This document shows positions 17,146 to 25,820 of a DNA stretch of 48,554 bases, one piece after another. The DNA is from Azovibrio sp. (GTDB lineage Bacteria > Pseudomonadota > Gammaproteobacteria > Burkholderiales > Rhodocyclaceae), in NCBI GenBank assembly GCA_026414665.1, contig JAOAIO010000008.1:1-48554 (forward strand), read 5' to 3'. Positions within the stretch are counted from its first letter, which is position 1. Each line of letters starts with the position of its first letter. The notes under the pieces were generated by a model that was given only the letters and a program-made list of their open reading frames with translations, had not been told where the DNA came from and made no database searches. A program made the translations under genes and the position numbers.

Positions 17146-17757
17146 TCAAGGCAGACTGTTCAAGTAGGCCGCCACCGCCTTGATATCGGCATTCTTCAAG
17201 GGCGCGACGGCGCTCGACATGGCCGGATCGAGACGTTCCCCGGTGCGGTCGCGGTAACGCGTCACCGCCGTCACCAGATACTCGACATGCTGGCCCGCGA
17301 GCCGGGGAATGACCTCGCTGCCGTGCGCCGCGCTACCGTGGCAACGGGCGCAGAGCTTATCGTACAGCAGCCGCCCGGCGGCGATTTGGCTGGCCTCCTG
17401 TTGCCCGGGCGGTGGCGTCTGTCCGGCATAAAACACGGCGATCTGAAGCCGCTCTTCTTCCTTGAGGACTTTGATGAGCCCTTGCATGAATTCATCGCGG
17501 CGCTGGCCCGCACCGAACTTACGAATCTGCTCGAGCAGATAAGCAGGATTCTGGCCCGCGAGATTCGGCACCTCGGGTAGCTTGCTGACCCCATTCTCCC
17601 CGTGGCAATTGACACAGAAAAAAGCCGCCTTGCGCCCGGCTTCAGCAGCCGCCTGACGCGCTGCCGGATCGGCGAGCACGGCGCGCAGATCCGCATCGGC
17701 CGCCACGGCCGACAGGCAAAGACCGAACATCAGCAACAACCCCGCCATGCGTTTCAT
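17146..17757 (-). CDS. Diheme c-type cytochrome (cytochrome c4-like)
   Basis: A 203-aa periplasmic electron carrier. A signal peptide (MKRMAGLLLMFGLCLSAVAA) precedes two class I cytochrome domains with CVNCH and CARCH heme sites; distal methionine candidates include M182 in LDPAMSSAV. Two similar halves are the c4 architecture, usually serving cbb3-type terminal oxidases. AAGGAGG precedes the ATG. It lies 19 bases behind orn in the same direction, probably one transcript. Confidence 0.93.
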   Translation of the reverse strand: MKRMAGLLLMFGLCLSAVAADADLRAVLADPAARQAAAEAGRKAAFFCVNCHGENGVSKLPEVPNLAGQNPAYLLEQIRKFGAGQRRDEFMQGLIKVLKEEERLQIAVFYAGQTPPPGQQEASQIAAGRLLYDKLCARCHGSAAHGSEVIPRLAGQHVEYLVTAVTRYRDRTGERLDPAMSSAVAPLKNADIKAVAAYLNSLP

Positions 17758-17776
17758 CGTCCCCTCCTTTGACGTT

Positions 17777-18322
17777 TCAGAGCCGCAGAAAATGCTCCCG
17801 GTAGTACTTCAGCTCGTCGATGGATTCATAAATGTCGGCCAAGGCCAGATGCGCCCCCTTTTTCTGAAACCCCTTGTAGATCTCGGGCGTCCAGCGCTTG
17901 CACAATTCCTTGAGCGTGCTCACATCCAGGTTGCGATAGTGGAACCAGCGCTCTAAGCGCGGCATGTGCCGCGCCATGAAGCGACGGTCCTGGCAGATCG
18001 AATTGCCGCACATCGGCGACGTCCCTTGCGGCACGTACTTGGCGAGGAACTCCAGCGCTTCGGCCTCAACCTGGGCTTCGCTGTGCCGTGTGGCTCGCAC
18101 CCGATCGAGCAAGCCGGAACGGCCGTGCGTCTTTTTGTTCCAGTCGTCCATGGCGGCCAGCACGCTCTCGGGCTGATGCACGACCCAGACTGGCGATTCC
18201 GCCACCAGATCGAGGCTGGAAGTCGTCACTACCATCGCCAGCTCGATGATGCGATCTGCATCGGGATCGAGCCCAGTCATTTCCATATCCAGCCAAACGA
18301 GGTTCGTTGCATCGCGTGCCAT
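17777..18322 (-). CDS. orn: Oligoribonuclease
   Basis: 3'-5' exoribonuclease that clears 2-5 nt RNA and the pGpG product of c-di-GMP breakdown. The 181-aa protein has the DEDD exonuclease residues: [11 protein letters not shown], then [12 protein letters not shown]-like SICQDRRFM and [16 protein letters not shown] near the end. Start ATG at 18322 reads [17 protein letters not shown], the family N-terminus; a longer reading runs into the M48 gene antisense. Divergent from the M48 protease across 45 bases. Confidence 0.97.
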   Translation of the reverse strand: MARDATNLVWLDMEMTGLDPDADRIIELAMVVTTSSLDLVAESPVWVVHQPESVLAAMDDWNKKTHGRSGLLDRVRATRHSEAQVEAEALEFLAKYVPQGTSPMCGNSICQDRRFMARHMPRLERWFHYRNLDVSTLKELCKRWTPEIYKGFQKKGAHLALADIYESIDELKYYREHFLRL

Positions 18323-18367
18323 ATAATTGCCTGAAATTTCACAAAGTGTACATTGTGTCATATCTCC

Positions 18368-19699
18368 ATGTCTGACGCCTGGCCCGCCTCGATGCTCGTC
18401 ATGCTGCTCGCGGCCGCAGCGCTGCGCCTGTGGCTCTCGCTGCGCCAAGAGCGGCATGTGCGCCGTCACCGGGATGCGGTGCCGCCGGCTTTCGCCGCGC
18501 GCATCAGTCTCGCCGCGCATCAGCAGGCTGCTGATTACAGCATCGCCCGGACCCGCTTTACCCGTATCGCCTTGGCTGTGGAGCTGCTACTGCTCCTTGG
18601 CCTCACCTATGGCGGCGGGCTCGATACCTTACATGAGCACTGGTCCGCGCACGCCGATGGCATCGCCTACGGCATGGGCCTCATCGCCAGTATCGCCCTG
18701 CTCGCCAGCCTCGTCGATCTGCCGCTCGACGCTTACCGTCAGTTCCGCCTGGAAGCCCGATTCGGCTTTAGCCGCATGACCTTCGCCCTTTATCTCTCCG
18801 ACTGCCTCAAGCAGGCCTTGCTCGCCGCCGCGCTAGGCCTGCCGCTAATCGCCGCAGCGCTCTGGCTAATGCAAGCCACGGGCGCGTATTGGTGGTTATA
18901 TGTCGGCTTGCTGTGGATCGGCTTCAACCTCGTCGTCATGTTCATCTATCCGCTCTGGATCGCGCCACTCTTCAACCGCTTCACCCCGCTCCCCGAAGGC
19001 GAGCCGAAGCGCCACATCCGGTCCCTGCTTGAGCGCTGCGGCTTCGACGCCGGCGAGATCTTCGTCATGGACGGCTCGCGCCGCTCCAGCCACGGCAACG
19101 CCTATTTCACCGGCTTGGGCAAGGCCCGCCGCATCGTCTTGTTCGACACGCTGCTCGAACGCCTCGCCCCGGCTCAGATCGAAGCCGTGCTCGCGCACGA
19201 GATCGGGCATTTCCAGCACCGGCACATCGCGCAGCGCATGGCTTGGGCCTTGGGCGCATCACTCCTGCTCCTGGCCCTGCTCGGCCAACTGCTCGAAGCC
19301 CCCGGCTTTTACCACAGCTTTGGCGTCACGCACGTCAACACCGCGATCGGACTTAGCCTGTTTGCCCTGGTCTTGCCTATGCTGGCCTTTCCCTGCGCGC
19401 CTTTGTTCAGCGCCCTGGCGCGGCGACAAGAATTCGAGGCGGACGCCTATGCGGCGCGCATGACCTCGGCGAGCGCGCTCGCAACGGCCTTGGTGCAGCT
19501 CTACGCCGACAATGCCAGCACTTTGACACCAGACCCGCTACACTCGCTGTTCCACGACTCGCACCCGCCAGCCAGCCAGCGCATCGCTCGCCTACAGACC
19601 CTTGCGTGCCAGCCGCACGCACAAGCGCAGGGCATGACGCCGGAGGCGCAGGATGAACGACACCTCCCGCCGTTCAGCGAGCCGCGGCGCATCGCATGA
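18368..19699 (+). CDS. M48 family membrane metalloprotease (Ste24/CAAX prenyl protease-like)
   Basis: A 443-aa inner-membrane zinc protease. Several N-terminal membrane helices are followed by the zinc motif in [14 protein letters not shown] (HExxH) and the distant glutamate in [14 protein letters not shown]. The region [16 protein letters not shown] before the zinc site is typical of Ste24-type M48 enzymes, which in bacteria act in envelope quality control. ATG at 18368 gives MSDAWPA. A perfect TATAAT at 18322-18327 inside the start of orn could be its -10. A small cytochrome gene and rsgA follow. Confidence 0.93.
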   Translation: MSDAWPASMLVMLLAAAALRLWLSLRQERHVRRHRDAVPPAFAARISLAAHQQAADYSIARTRFTRIALAVELLLLLGLTYGGGLDTLHEHWSAHADGIAYGMGLIASIALLASLVDLPLDAYRQFRLEARFGFSRMTFALYLSDCLKQALLAAALGLPLIAAALWLMQATGAYWWLYVGLLWIGFNLVVMFIYPLWIAPLFNRFTPLPEGEPKRHIRSLLERCGFDAGEIFVMDGSRRSSHGNAYFTGLGKARRIVLFDTLLERLAPAQIEAVLAHEIGHFQHRHIAQRMAWALGASLLLLALLGQLLEAPGFYHSFGVTHVNTAIGLSLFALVLPMLAFPCAPLFSALARRQEFEADAYAARMTSASALATALVQLYADNASTLTPDPLHSLFHDSHPPASQRIARLQTLACQPHAQAQGMTPEAQDERHLPPFSEPRRIA

Positions 19700-19748
19700 C
19701 GATCTCATGCGCGCCGATTTCTTTGTCGCTCTCGTTAGGAGAACCGCC

Positions 19749-20057
19749 ATGCGTCGCCTGCCTCTGCTTGCCCTGCTCCTGCCATTACAGGCCCAGGCCG
19801 CTGCCGAACTCGAGCACGCCGATCCGGTGCTCGGCAAGACTTTGCACGACAAAGCTTGCATCAGCTGCCATCAACGCATGTATGGCGGCGATGGCTCGCG
19901 TATCTATACCCGCGATGGCCGCGTCTTGAGCGACAAGACCGAGCTTTTGCAGCGCGTGGCAGCCTGCAACGCGCAGATGAATACCGGCTGGTTCCCGGAC
20001 GAAGAAGCGCACGTCGCTCGCTATCTCGATCAACAGTACTACCAATTCAAGCAATGA
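19749..20057 (+). CDS. Small monoheme c-type cytochrome
   Basis: A 102-aa periplasmic protein: signal peptide MRRLPLLALLLPLQAQAAA, then one heme site CISCH, followed by QRMYGGDGSRIYTR and a helical C-terminus. The electron partner is unknown. AGGAG precedes the ATG at 19749; an upstream reading would overlap the M48 gene end. Same direction as M48 and rsgA with short spacing, so likely cotranscribed. Confidence 0.9.
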   Translation: MRRLPLLALLLPLQAQAAAELEHADPVLGKTLHDKACISCHQRMYGGDGSRIYTRDGRVLSDKTELLQRVAACNAQMNTGWFPDEEAHVARYLDQQYYQFKQ

Positions 20058-20097
20058 CCCCGATCCGATCCCGCCCGGCCATGCGCCGGCCTCAGAC

Positions 20098-20976
20098 TTG
20101 AGCGCCTCGCCGCGCGGCCTGGTGGTGGCCGCGCATGGCCGCCAATACCGAGTCGAGCTTGCGCCCGGCACCACCTTGCTGTGCTGTACGCGCGGCAAGC
20201 GCAGCGATGTCGTGTGCGGCGACCGCGTGCAAGTGGAAATCACGAGCCCTGGGCGCGGGGTCATCACCGCGATCGAAGCACGCCGGACGCTGCTGTACCG
20301 CTCGAACGCCGCCAAAGAAAAATTGATTGCCGCGAACGTGGATCAGATCATCCTCGTCGTCGCGCCACAACCCGCGTTCTCCGACGCGCTACTGGCCCGC
20401 TGCCTCGTGGCAGCCCAAAGTCAAGACATCGCGGCGCTGATCGTGCTGAACAAATGCGACCTGCACGAACGCCTGCCGCAAGCCCGAGCCCGCCTCGCTG
20501 GCTATGCGGCGCTCGGTCATCCCATCCTCGAACTTTCCGCCCAGCACAGTGCCGCCAAGCTACGCCCCTGGCTCGCCGGCAAGACCAGTGTGCTAGTCGG
20601 CCAGTCGGGCATGGGCAAATCGACCCTGGTCAATGCCCTGATTCCCGGCGCCCGGGCCGCGACCCGAGAAATCTCCACGGCGCTCGATTCGGGCAAGCAC
20701 ACCACCACTTTCGCCCAGCTCTATCACGTCGAAGGCGGTGGGCACCTGATCGACTCGCCGGGGCTGCAAGAATTCGGCTTGCGCCACCTCGACTTGGATG
20801 GCCTGCTGCGCGCCTTCCCCGAATTCAGCCCCTACCTGGGAGAGTGCCGCTTTCGCAACTGTCAGCACCGCCAGGAGCCCGGTTGCGCGCTACAGGCCGC
20901 CCTCGCGGCGGGGAAAATCTGCGCCGATCGGCTCAGCCTGTTCCACGAACTGCTTGCAGAACAAGCCGCGGCCTAA
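20098..20976 (+). CDS. rsgA: Ribosome small subunit-dependent GTPase A
   Basis: Circularly permuted GTPase acting in late 30S maturation; 292 aa. The order of GTPase motifs is permuted as in RsgA: NKCD (G4), then GQSGMGKST (G1), STALDSGKHTT (G2 region) and DSPG (G3). The zinc motif near the end has CRFRNCQHRQEPGC. No ATG gives a good start; TTG at 20098 is the most upstream start codon in frame and yields a normal length, though GTG codons a few residues in are possible. Follows the small cytochrome by 40 bases. Confidence 0.95.
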   Translation: MSASPRGLVVAAHGRQYRVELAPGTTLLCCTRGKRSDVVCGDRVQVEITSPGRGVITAIEARRTLLYRSNAAKEKLIAANVDQIILVVAPQPAFSDALLARCLVAAQSQDIAALIVLNKCDLHERLPQARARLAGYAALGHPILELSAQHSAAKLRPWLAGKTSVLVGQSGMGKSTLVNALIPGARAATREISTALDSGKHTTTFAQLYHVEGGGHLIDSPGLQEFGLRHLDLDGLLRAFPEFSPYLGECRFRNCQHRQEPGCALQAALAAGKICADRLSLFHELLAEQAAA

Positions 20977-21052
20977 CATCCATGGAGGCTCGCCCCCCAA
21001 TGCATGAAAGCGGCGCGGCGAGCCTCGCTGATCGACTTTCTCGGCAGCGCAG

Positions 21053-21487
21053 CTAGCGCAGCAGGGCGGCCACGTCCTCTTCCATGCCGCGCTCGGCTTC
21101 GAGGCGTAGCCAATCGGTGCCGAGCGCGTCACGCGTCGTGACCATGCCTACCGGCAGGTGGCCTTCGAGCACGGGCAAGTGCCGTACCCCGTGGTTGTGC
21201 ATCAGATGCAAGGCGTGATTGAGACTCTGCTCGATGCCAACCCAAACCGGGTTATGTGTCATGACTTCCGCTACCGTCGTCCGATCCGGGTCGCGCCCCG
21301 GCACCATGACCCGCGCCAAGGCGTCGCGCTCGGTAAAAATGCCCACCATCGCTTGGCCGCGCAGGATGGGCAGCGCGCCGACCCGATATTCGACCATCCG
21401 GCGCGCCGCTTCCCGAACGCTCATGGTTTCCTGCCCGGTAATGAGGATCTGCCCCTCGATGACTTCACGCAAAGAACGGTTCGACAT
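21053..21487 (-). CDS. CBS-pair domain protein (second gene of CBS pair)
   Basis: A 144-aa protein with two CBS motifs, MSVREAARRMVEYRVGALPIL..GQAMVGIFTERDALAR and LNHALHLMHNHGVRHLPVLEGHLPVGMVTTRDAL. It probably senses an adenine nucleotide, but the output is unknown. Located 78 bases downstream of another CBS gene of the same strand, at the end of the Anbu/ATP-grasp cluster. Confidence 0.9.
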   Translation of the reverse strand: MSNRSLREVIEGQILITGQETMSVREAARRMVEYRVGALPILRGQAMVGIFTERDALARVMVPGRDPDRTTVAEVMTHNPVWVGIEQSLNHALHLMHNHGVRHLPVLEGHLPVGMVTTRDALGTDWLRLEAERGMEEDVAALLR

Positions 21488-21565
21488 GGCTGACTCCTTA
21501 ACGGGTGACCCATCACGCCCTCATTCTGGACCAGAGGACGAGCCGGGTCCAGCCATGCAGATCGC

Positions 21566-22162
21566 TCACACGCCGGCGATCACCGCGTCGATCTCGGCGA
21601 AAGTGCGGCTCAACTCGTGCGTCTGCACGGGCAAGCCCAACTGTCGGGCGATTTGCGAGATCGAGAAAATGCCGCCTAGCAGGTGCTGCCCTTCCCGCCC
21701 CTCGGTGACGACCAAGGCGTGCGCCCGCCCGGCGGCGCGCAGCGTTGCCACCACATCCCCGACTCGGGCCTTGCGCACCTCCTCGAAGGGTAGGATGTCG
21801 ATATCCTCGACTGGCACCATCACGTCGGCAACTCGCAATTCACTGCGCCGCACGCCTTTTTGCTGGGCCACCCGCACCGGTTTCTGCCCGAGGATGTCGG
21901 TGCTGGTGATGAGACCGACGATGCGCCCCTGCGCCGCGGTCACGACCAACAGCCTGACGCCGTGCTGGATCATCGAGCTATTGGCTTGCTCGAGCGGCAG
22001 ATCCGGGGAGGTGGTGGCGGTCGGCACCAGCGAAAGATCGGTCATGGCTTGGAGCGCCGGCGAATCGGCGGTGATCGACTCGATGTCGATGATCTCCATC
22101 ACATAGCAGGGCTTCTCGGCGGCCTTGATCTGCGGCAGGACTCGGTAGTTCTGAATGGTCAT
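21566..22162 (-). CDS. CBS-pair domain protein (first gene of CBS pair)
   Basis: A 198-aa protein with two CBS motifs separated by a linker: LEQANSSMIQHGVRLLVVTAAQGRIVGLITSTDILG and VGDVVATLRAAGRAHALVVTEGREGQHLLGGIFSISQIARQLG parts. The N-terminal 40 residues (ENYRVLPQIK-like opening) are not a CBS motif. ATG at 22162 is preceded by GAGGAG. It begins 153 bases after the transglutaminase-like gene, so it may have its own promoter. It is distinct in sequence from the CBS gene that follows. Confidence 0.88.
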   Translation of the reverse strand: MTIQNYRVLPQIKAAEKPCYVMEIIDIESITADSPALQAMTDLSLVPTATTSPDLPLEQANSSMIQHGVRLLVVTAAQGRIVGLITSTDILGQKPVRVAQQKGVRRSELRVADVMVPVEDIDILPFEEVRKARVGDVVATLRAAGRAHALVVTEGREGQHLLGGIFSISQIARQLGLPVQTHELSRTFAEIDAVIAGV

Positions 22163-22315
22163 GTGCGGCTCCTCTGGTGTCTTTCTATGTTTTGGCAAAC
22201 CATGGGCAGAACCGGCTGCGGCGCCGCGTTCCTCCCTCCCATGGAGAGCAGCATTTTATGCATTCAGGGAAAAGAGGGCATGAAAAAAACTTCATCCGGC
22301 ATAAACCGAATGGCC

Positions 22316-23215
22316 TCACTCCACGAGCGGCGTCACCGTCACGGCCACGTGCGGCCTATGCGCGCCGCCGCCAAGAATGACCCCGCGCAATGGCGAGACA
22401 TCGCTGAAATCGCGCCCCCACGCCAAGGTGATGTGCTCGGTATCGGGCAGCAGGTTGTTGGTCGGATCGAAATCCACCCAGTCCTCGCCCGCACCTGCCG
22501 GCGCATAGACCGATACCCAAGCATGTGAGGCATCCGCTCCCACCAAGCGCGGCTGGCCCGGCGGCGGCTCGGTGAGCAGATAGCCGCTCATGTAGCGGGC
22601 CGGAATGCCCTGGGCGCGTAGGCACGCGATCATCAGGTGCGCGAAATCTTGGCAGACACCGCGCTTATTCCGCAGCACTTCGAGCACCGGCGTAGCCACG
22701 GTGGTGGCCTCGGGATCGAACTCGAATTCAGCATGGATTTTTTCCATCAAGCGGCGCGCCGATGCGCGCACCGACTCGCCGGGCACGAAGCAGTCGGCGG
22801 CATAGGCGGCAAGCTCATGCTTGATGCGCACATGCGGCGACTCGAACAAGAAGCGCTTGGCCGCGAGGTCGGCCGCCGCCGGCGCGGCGTTGCGGTAAGC
22901 CAGCCGCGCTGCCAGGGCATCGCGATCCGGGCCTAGGTCGAGCCGCGCCGGCCGATGCGGCAGGACATCGACCCACATTTCGGCGCGCACATGCAAGCTA
23001 TCGTGCGGCTGGTGGAAGGCCAGCCACTCCACCGGATTGCCAAAGGCATCCTCGCCGCGTCGGCGCCAGGCCGGCGCCGGGTCGAGCGCAAGGTGAAAAT
23101 CCAGGCAGCGCTGCCAAGGACAGGCGCGTGGCATGAGGTGCAGCATCTGCTGCGAGAGCGAGACGAGATTGCCGTAGTCGTAGCGGGTGACATGCAAGAC
23201 GTGGTAGCGGGCCAT
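22316..23215 (-). CDS. Transglutaminase-like protein with bacterial TGase N-terminal domain
   Basis: A 299-aa cytoplasmic papain-fold protein. The N-terminal beta domain (VLHVTRYDYGNLVSLSQQML) is followed by the catalytic core with Cys188 in NKRGVCQDFAHLM, His231 in ADASHAWVSVY and an Asp in WVDFDPTNN. All three catalytic residues are present, so a peptidase or transamidase activity is expected; substrate unknown. ATG at 23215 lies two bases after the stop of the ATP-grasp/alpha-E fusion, so it is coupled to it. Part of the Anbu cluster. Confidence 0.9.
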   Translation of the reverse strand: MARYHVLHVTRYDYGNLVSLSQQMLHLMPRACPWQRCLDFHLALDPAPAWRRRGEDAFGNPVEWLAFHQPHDSLHVRAEMWVDVLPHRPARLDLGPDRDALAARLAYRNAAPAAADLAAKRFLFESPHVRIKHELAAYAADCFVPGESVRASARRLMEKIHAEFEFDPEATTVATPVLEVLRNKRGVCQDFAHLMIACLRAQGIPARYMSGYLLTEPPPGQPRLVGADASHAWVSVYAPAGAGEDWVDFDPTNNLLPDTEHITLAWGRDFSDVSPLRGVILGGGAHRPHVAVTVTPLVE

Positions 23216-23217
23216 GC

Positions 23218-25731
23218 TCAAATCGCCAAAGTCTGGTGGGTCACGACATCGACGTGGGTGAAGTAGCGCATCGCCAGCCGGTCGGAAAGCGCATGACTGG
23301 CGGCGGCGAGTCGGGACAAACAAGCGCCGAGCTGCACGGCAGCCTGCTGCGGCGCTTGTTCGAACAGGCCGAGATCGAAGCCGGCGAGCGCCGCGGCCTC
23401 CGGCGCGAGCTGGGCGGCGCCCATATCACCCAGCTCGCGCTCCAGGCGCTCGAGATAGCGCAAGAGCGCCTGAACTTGGAAACCTACCGAATGCGGATGG
23501 GTTTCGTCGAACACCACTAAATCGAGCACGGGCAAGAGCTCCGGCGCCCGCGAGTAGCGCGCGCGATAGGTGATGCTGCTGTCGCTTAGCTCCAACAACC
23601 ATTCGAGTCCGGGACTGGCCTCGGCAGCGTAGGCGGCGAGTGCCGCGCCCAAGGTGCGGGCCAAAAAAGCCAGGCGCTCGATGCGCCGGCCCACGACCAA
23701 AAAGCGCCAGCCGTCGTCGCGGGTCATGTTGTCCATGGCAAAGCCGATGAGCGCGGCGGACAGCAACAGCACCTCGTCGAGCAAGGCAAGCGCCGCGCCA
23801 AGTTCTCCCTGGCGCTCGCGGGCAGGCGTCAGGCTACGCTGTAAGCGGTTCAAGGCGTGCCAGTGGTCCACCGCCAAACGCTCGCGCACCTGGCTCGCCG
23901 ACCAGAGCAGACGGCGGATGGCAGCGGCCAGGCTGTTGTCGGCCTCGGCCGCGAAGATGGCGTCGAGCAAGCGGGTTGCGACGGCAATCCCAGCCCCGTC
24001 CTCCGGCGCGCCGGGGTGCCTGCCCGGGGCGACGATGCCAGCCTGCACGCATAGCGCCACCAAGGCGTTAAGCTCCGGCCTAGCCTGGCCGTCGGCCTCG
24101 ATGTACCGGGCAAGCACCGCCCGCAAAAGCCGCGCCGTGGCATCGCAACGCTCGGTATAACGGCCAAACCAAAAGAGGTTCTCAACCACCCGCGAGGACA
24201 GATTATGGCCACTTCTGCGCAAATCCCGGCTACTGAGCACGGGTTTGAGCAAGCTAAAGGTATCGACCGGGCCATCGGCCAGCACCCAGGTATCCTTGGA
24301 GGCGCCGCCGCGCTGCATCGAGATCACGAGCGCCTGGGCGCTGCTCGACACGCGCGACAGCCCCCCCGGCATGACCTGGTAGCCGGTCGGCGTGGCCACG
24401 GCATAAAGGCGCAGACCGACGCTCCTGGCCAACAGGCGTCGCTCGTGGTCGCGGCTCCAGGTCGGGGCTTGGGAGAGCTGCACGAGCTCCTGGGCGACAT
24501 AGGCGTGCGGCCGCGCCTCGATGCGGCGGATCATCTCGGCTCGCGCGGCCCCGGCCAGGTCACGGCCAAATACCGGCTCGAAACGCTGGGTGGGATAGGC
24601 CGGCTTGATGACGAGATCGTCGAGATGCGCCAGGACGAAATCCAGCGCCGGCTTTTCGCCGCACCACCAAGTCGCCACCGACGGCATGGCCAGCGCCTCG
24701 CCCAACAGACGCTCGGCAATCGCCGGCAAGAACCCCATCAGGGCGCCGGAGCCAAGCAGGCCGCTGCCCAGCGCATTGGCAACGACTACCCTCCCGGCGC
24801 GCACGGCGAGCAGCAAGCCAGGAATCCCCAAGGCGGAATCGCCGCGCAGCTCGAGCGGGTCGCAATAGTCATCGTCTTGTCGGCGTAAGATGGCGTGCAC
24901 CCGCTTTAGCCCCGTGAGCGTCTTGAGATAGACGGTATCGCCGCGCACGGTGAGATCCTGGCCTTCAACGAGCGGGTAGCCAAGATAGCGCGCCAGATAA
25001 GCGTGCTCGAAATAGGTTTCGTTGTAGGGCCCTGGGGTGAGGAGCACGATGCACGGCTGCTCGCCGGGATCGGTAGGCGCCCAATGCGCGAGGCTCTCCT
25101 GCAGCTCGCGGAAGAAAACGGCCAGGTGCTGTACCTGCATGTCCCGAAACAACTCCGGGAATACCCGCGACACGATCAGCCGATTCTCGAGGGCGTAACC
25201 GGCGCCCGAGGGCGCCTGGGTGCGATCGGCGATAGCCCACCAGCGCCCATCCGGGGAGCGGGCGAGATCGACGGCATAGTGATGCAGGAACACGCCACCC
25301 ACCGGACGGCAGCCCAGGCAGGGCCAGAGAAAGCCGTGCTGGCCATAAACCAGGGCCGGGGGCAAGAGGCCCTCGGCCAGCAGGGTCTGAGGCCCGTAGA
25401 GATCGGCCAGGATGGCGTTCAAAAGTCGCGCGCGCTGCGCTACCGCCCGAGCCAAGTCGCGCCACTCCGCGGCCGGCAGGATGAGCGGCAGCGGGTCCAA
25501 GGCCCAGGGCCGGTCCTGGCCGCGACTATCGGCGTAGATGTTGTAGGTGATGCCGTTTTCCTGGATGCAGCGGTCCACGAAATCGAGGCGCTGGCGCATG
25601 GTCTCAGGCGTGACGCTGTCGAGGTGGATGAACAGCTTGCGCCAGTGTTCGCGCACGCGCCCAGCGGCATCGAGCATCTCGTCGTAGCGATGCCCGGCGC
25701 GGGGGTAGATGGCAAGTAAGGTGCGGGCCAT
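23218..25731 (-). CDS. Circularly permuted ATP-grasp / alpha-E fusion protein
   Basis: An 837-aa fusion. Residues about 1-480 are a circularly permuted type 2 ATP-grasp module (YDEMLDAAGRVREHW; VLLTPGPYNETYFEHAYLA; RDHERRLLARSVGLRLYAV). Residues about 505-835 are an alpha-E helical domain (SSRVVENLFWFGRYTERCDA). ATP-grasp proteins of this kind are thought to form amide bonds; alpha-E proteins accompany them, role unknown. Compared with the stand-alone ATP-grasp at 30859, the expected Gly-rich loop is replaced by VIKPAYPTQRFEPVFGRD. The same two modules occur as separate genes at 29897-32268, so the cluster carries the pair twice. Confidence 0.92.
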   Translation of the reverse strand: MARTLLAIYPRAGHRYDEMLDAAGRVREHWRKLFIHLDSVTPETMRQRLDFVDRCIQENGITYNIYADSRGQDRPWALDPLPLILPAAEWRDLARAVAQRARLLNAILADLYGPQTLLAEGLLPPALVYGQHGFLWPCLGCRPVGGVFLHHYAVDLARSPDGRWWAIADRTQAPSGAGYALENRLIVSRVFPELFRDMQVQHLAVFFRELQESLAHWAPTDPGEQPCIVLLTPGPYNETYFEHAYLARYLGYPLVEGQDLTVRGDTVYLKTLTGLKRVHAILRRQDDDYCDPLELRGDSALGIPGLLLAVRAGRVVVANALGSGLLGSGALMGFLPAIAERLLGEALAMPSVATWWCGEKPALDFVLAHLDDLVIKPAYPTQRFEPVFGRDLAGAARAEMIRRIEARPHAYVAQELVQLSQAPTWSRDHERRLLARSVGLRLYAVATPTGYQVMPGGLSRVSSSAQALVISMQRGGASKDTWVLADGPVDTFSLLKPVLSSRDLRRSGHNLSSRVVENLFWFGRYTERCDATARLLRAVLARYIEADGQARPELNALVALCVQAGIVAPGRHPGAPEDGAGIAVATRLLDAIFAAEADNSLAAAIRRLLWSASQVRERLAVDHWHALNRLQRSLTPARERQGELGAALALLDEVLLLSAALIGFAMDNMTRDDGWRFLVVGRRIERLAFLARTLGAALAAYAAEASPGLEWLLELSDSSITYRARYSRAPELLPVLDLVVFDETHPHSVGFQVQALLRYLERLERELGDMGAAQLAPEAAALAGFDLGLFEQAPQQAAVQLGACLSRLAAASHALSDRLAMRYFTHVDVVTHQTLAI

Positions 25732-25820
25732 GAAAATCGTCCGGCGCGGCCTTGCCGCGCGGCTAGCGGGGCAGAGATTCTACCCCTGAACCCGCCGCCC
25801 GCAGCATCGCCGCGCAGGGC

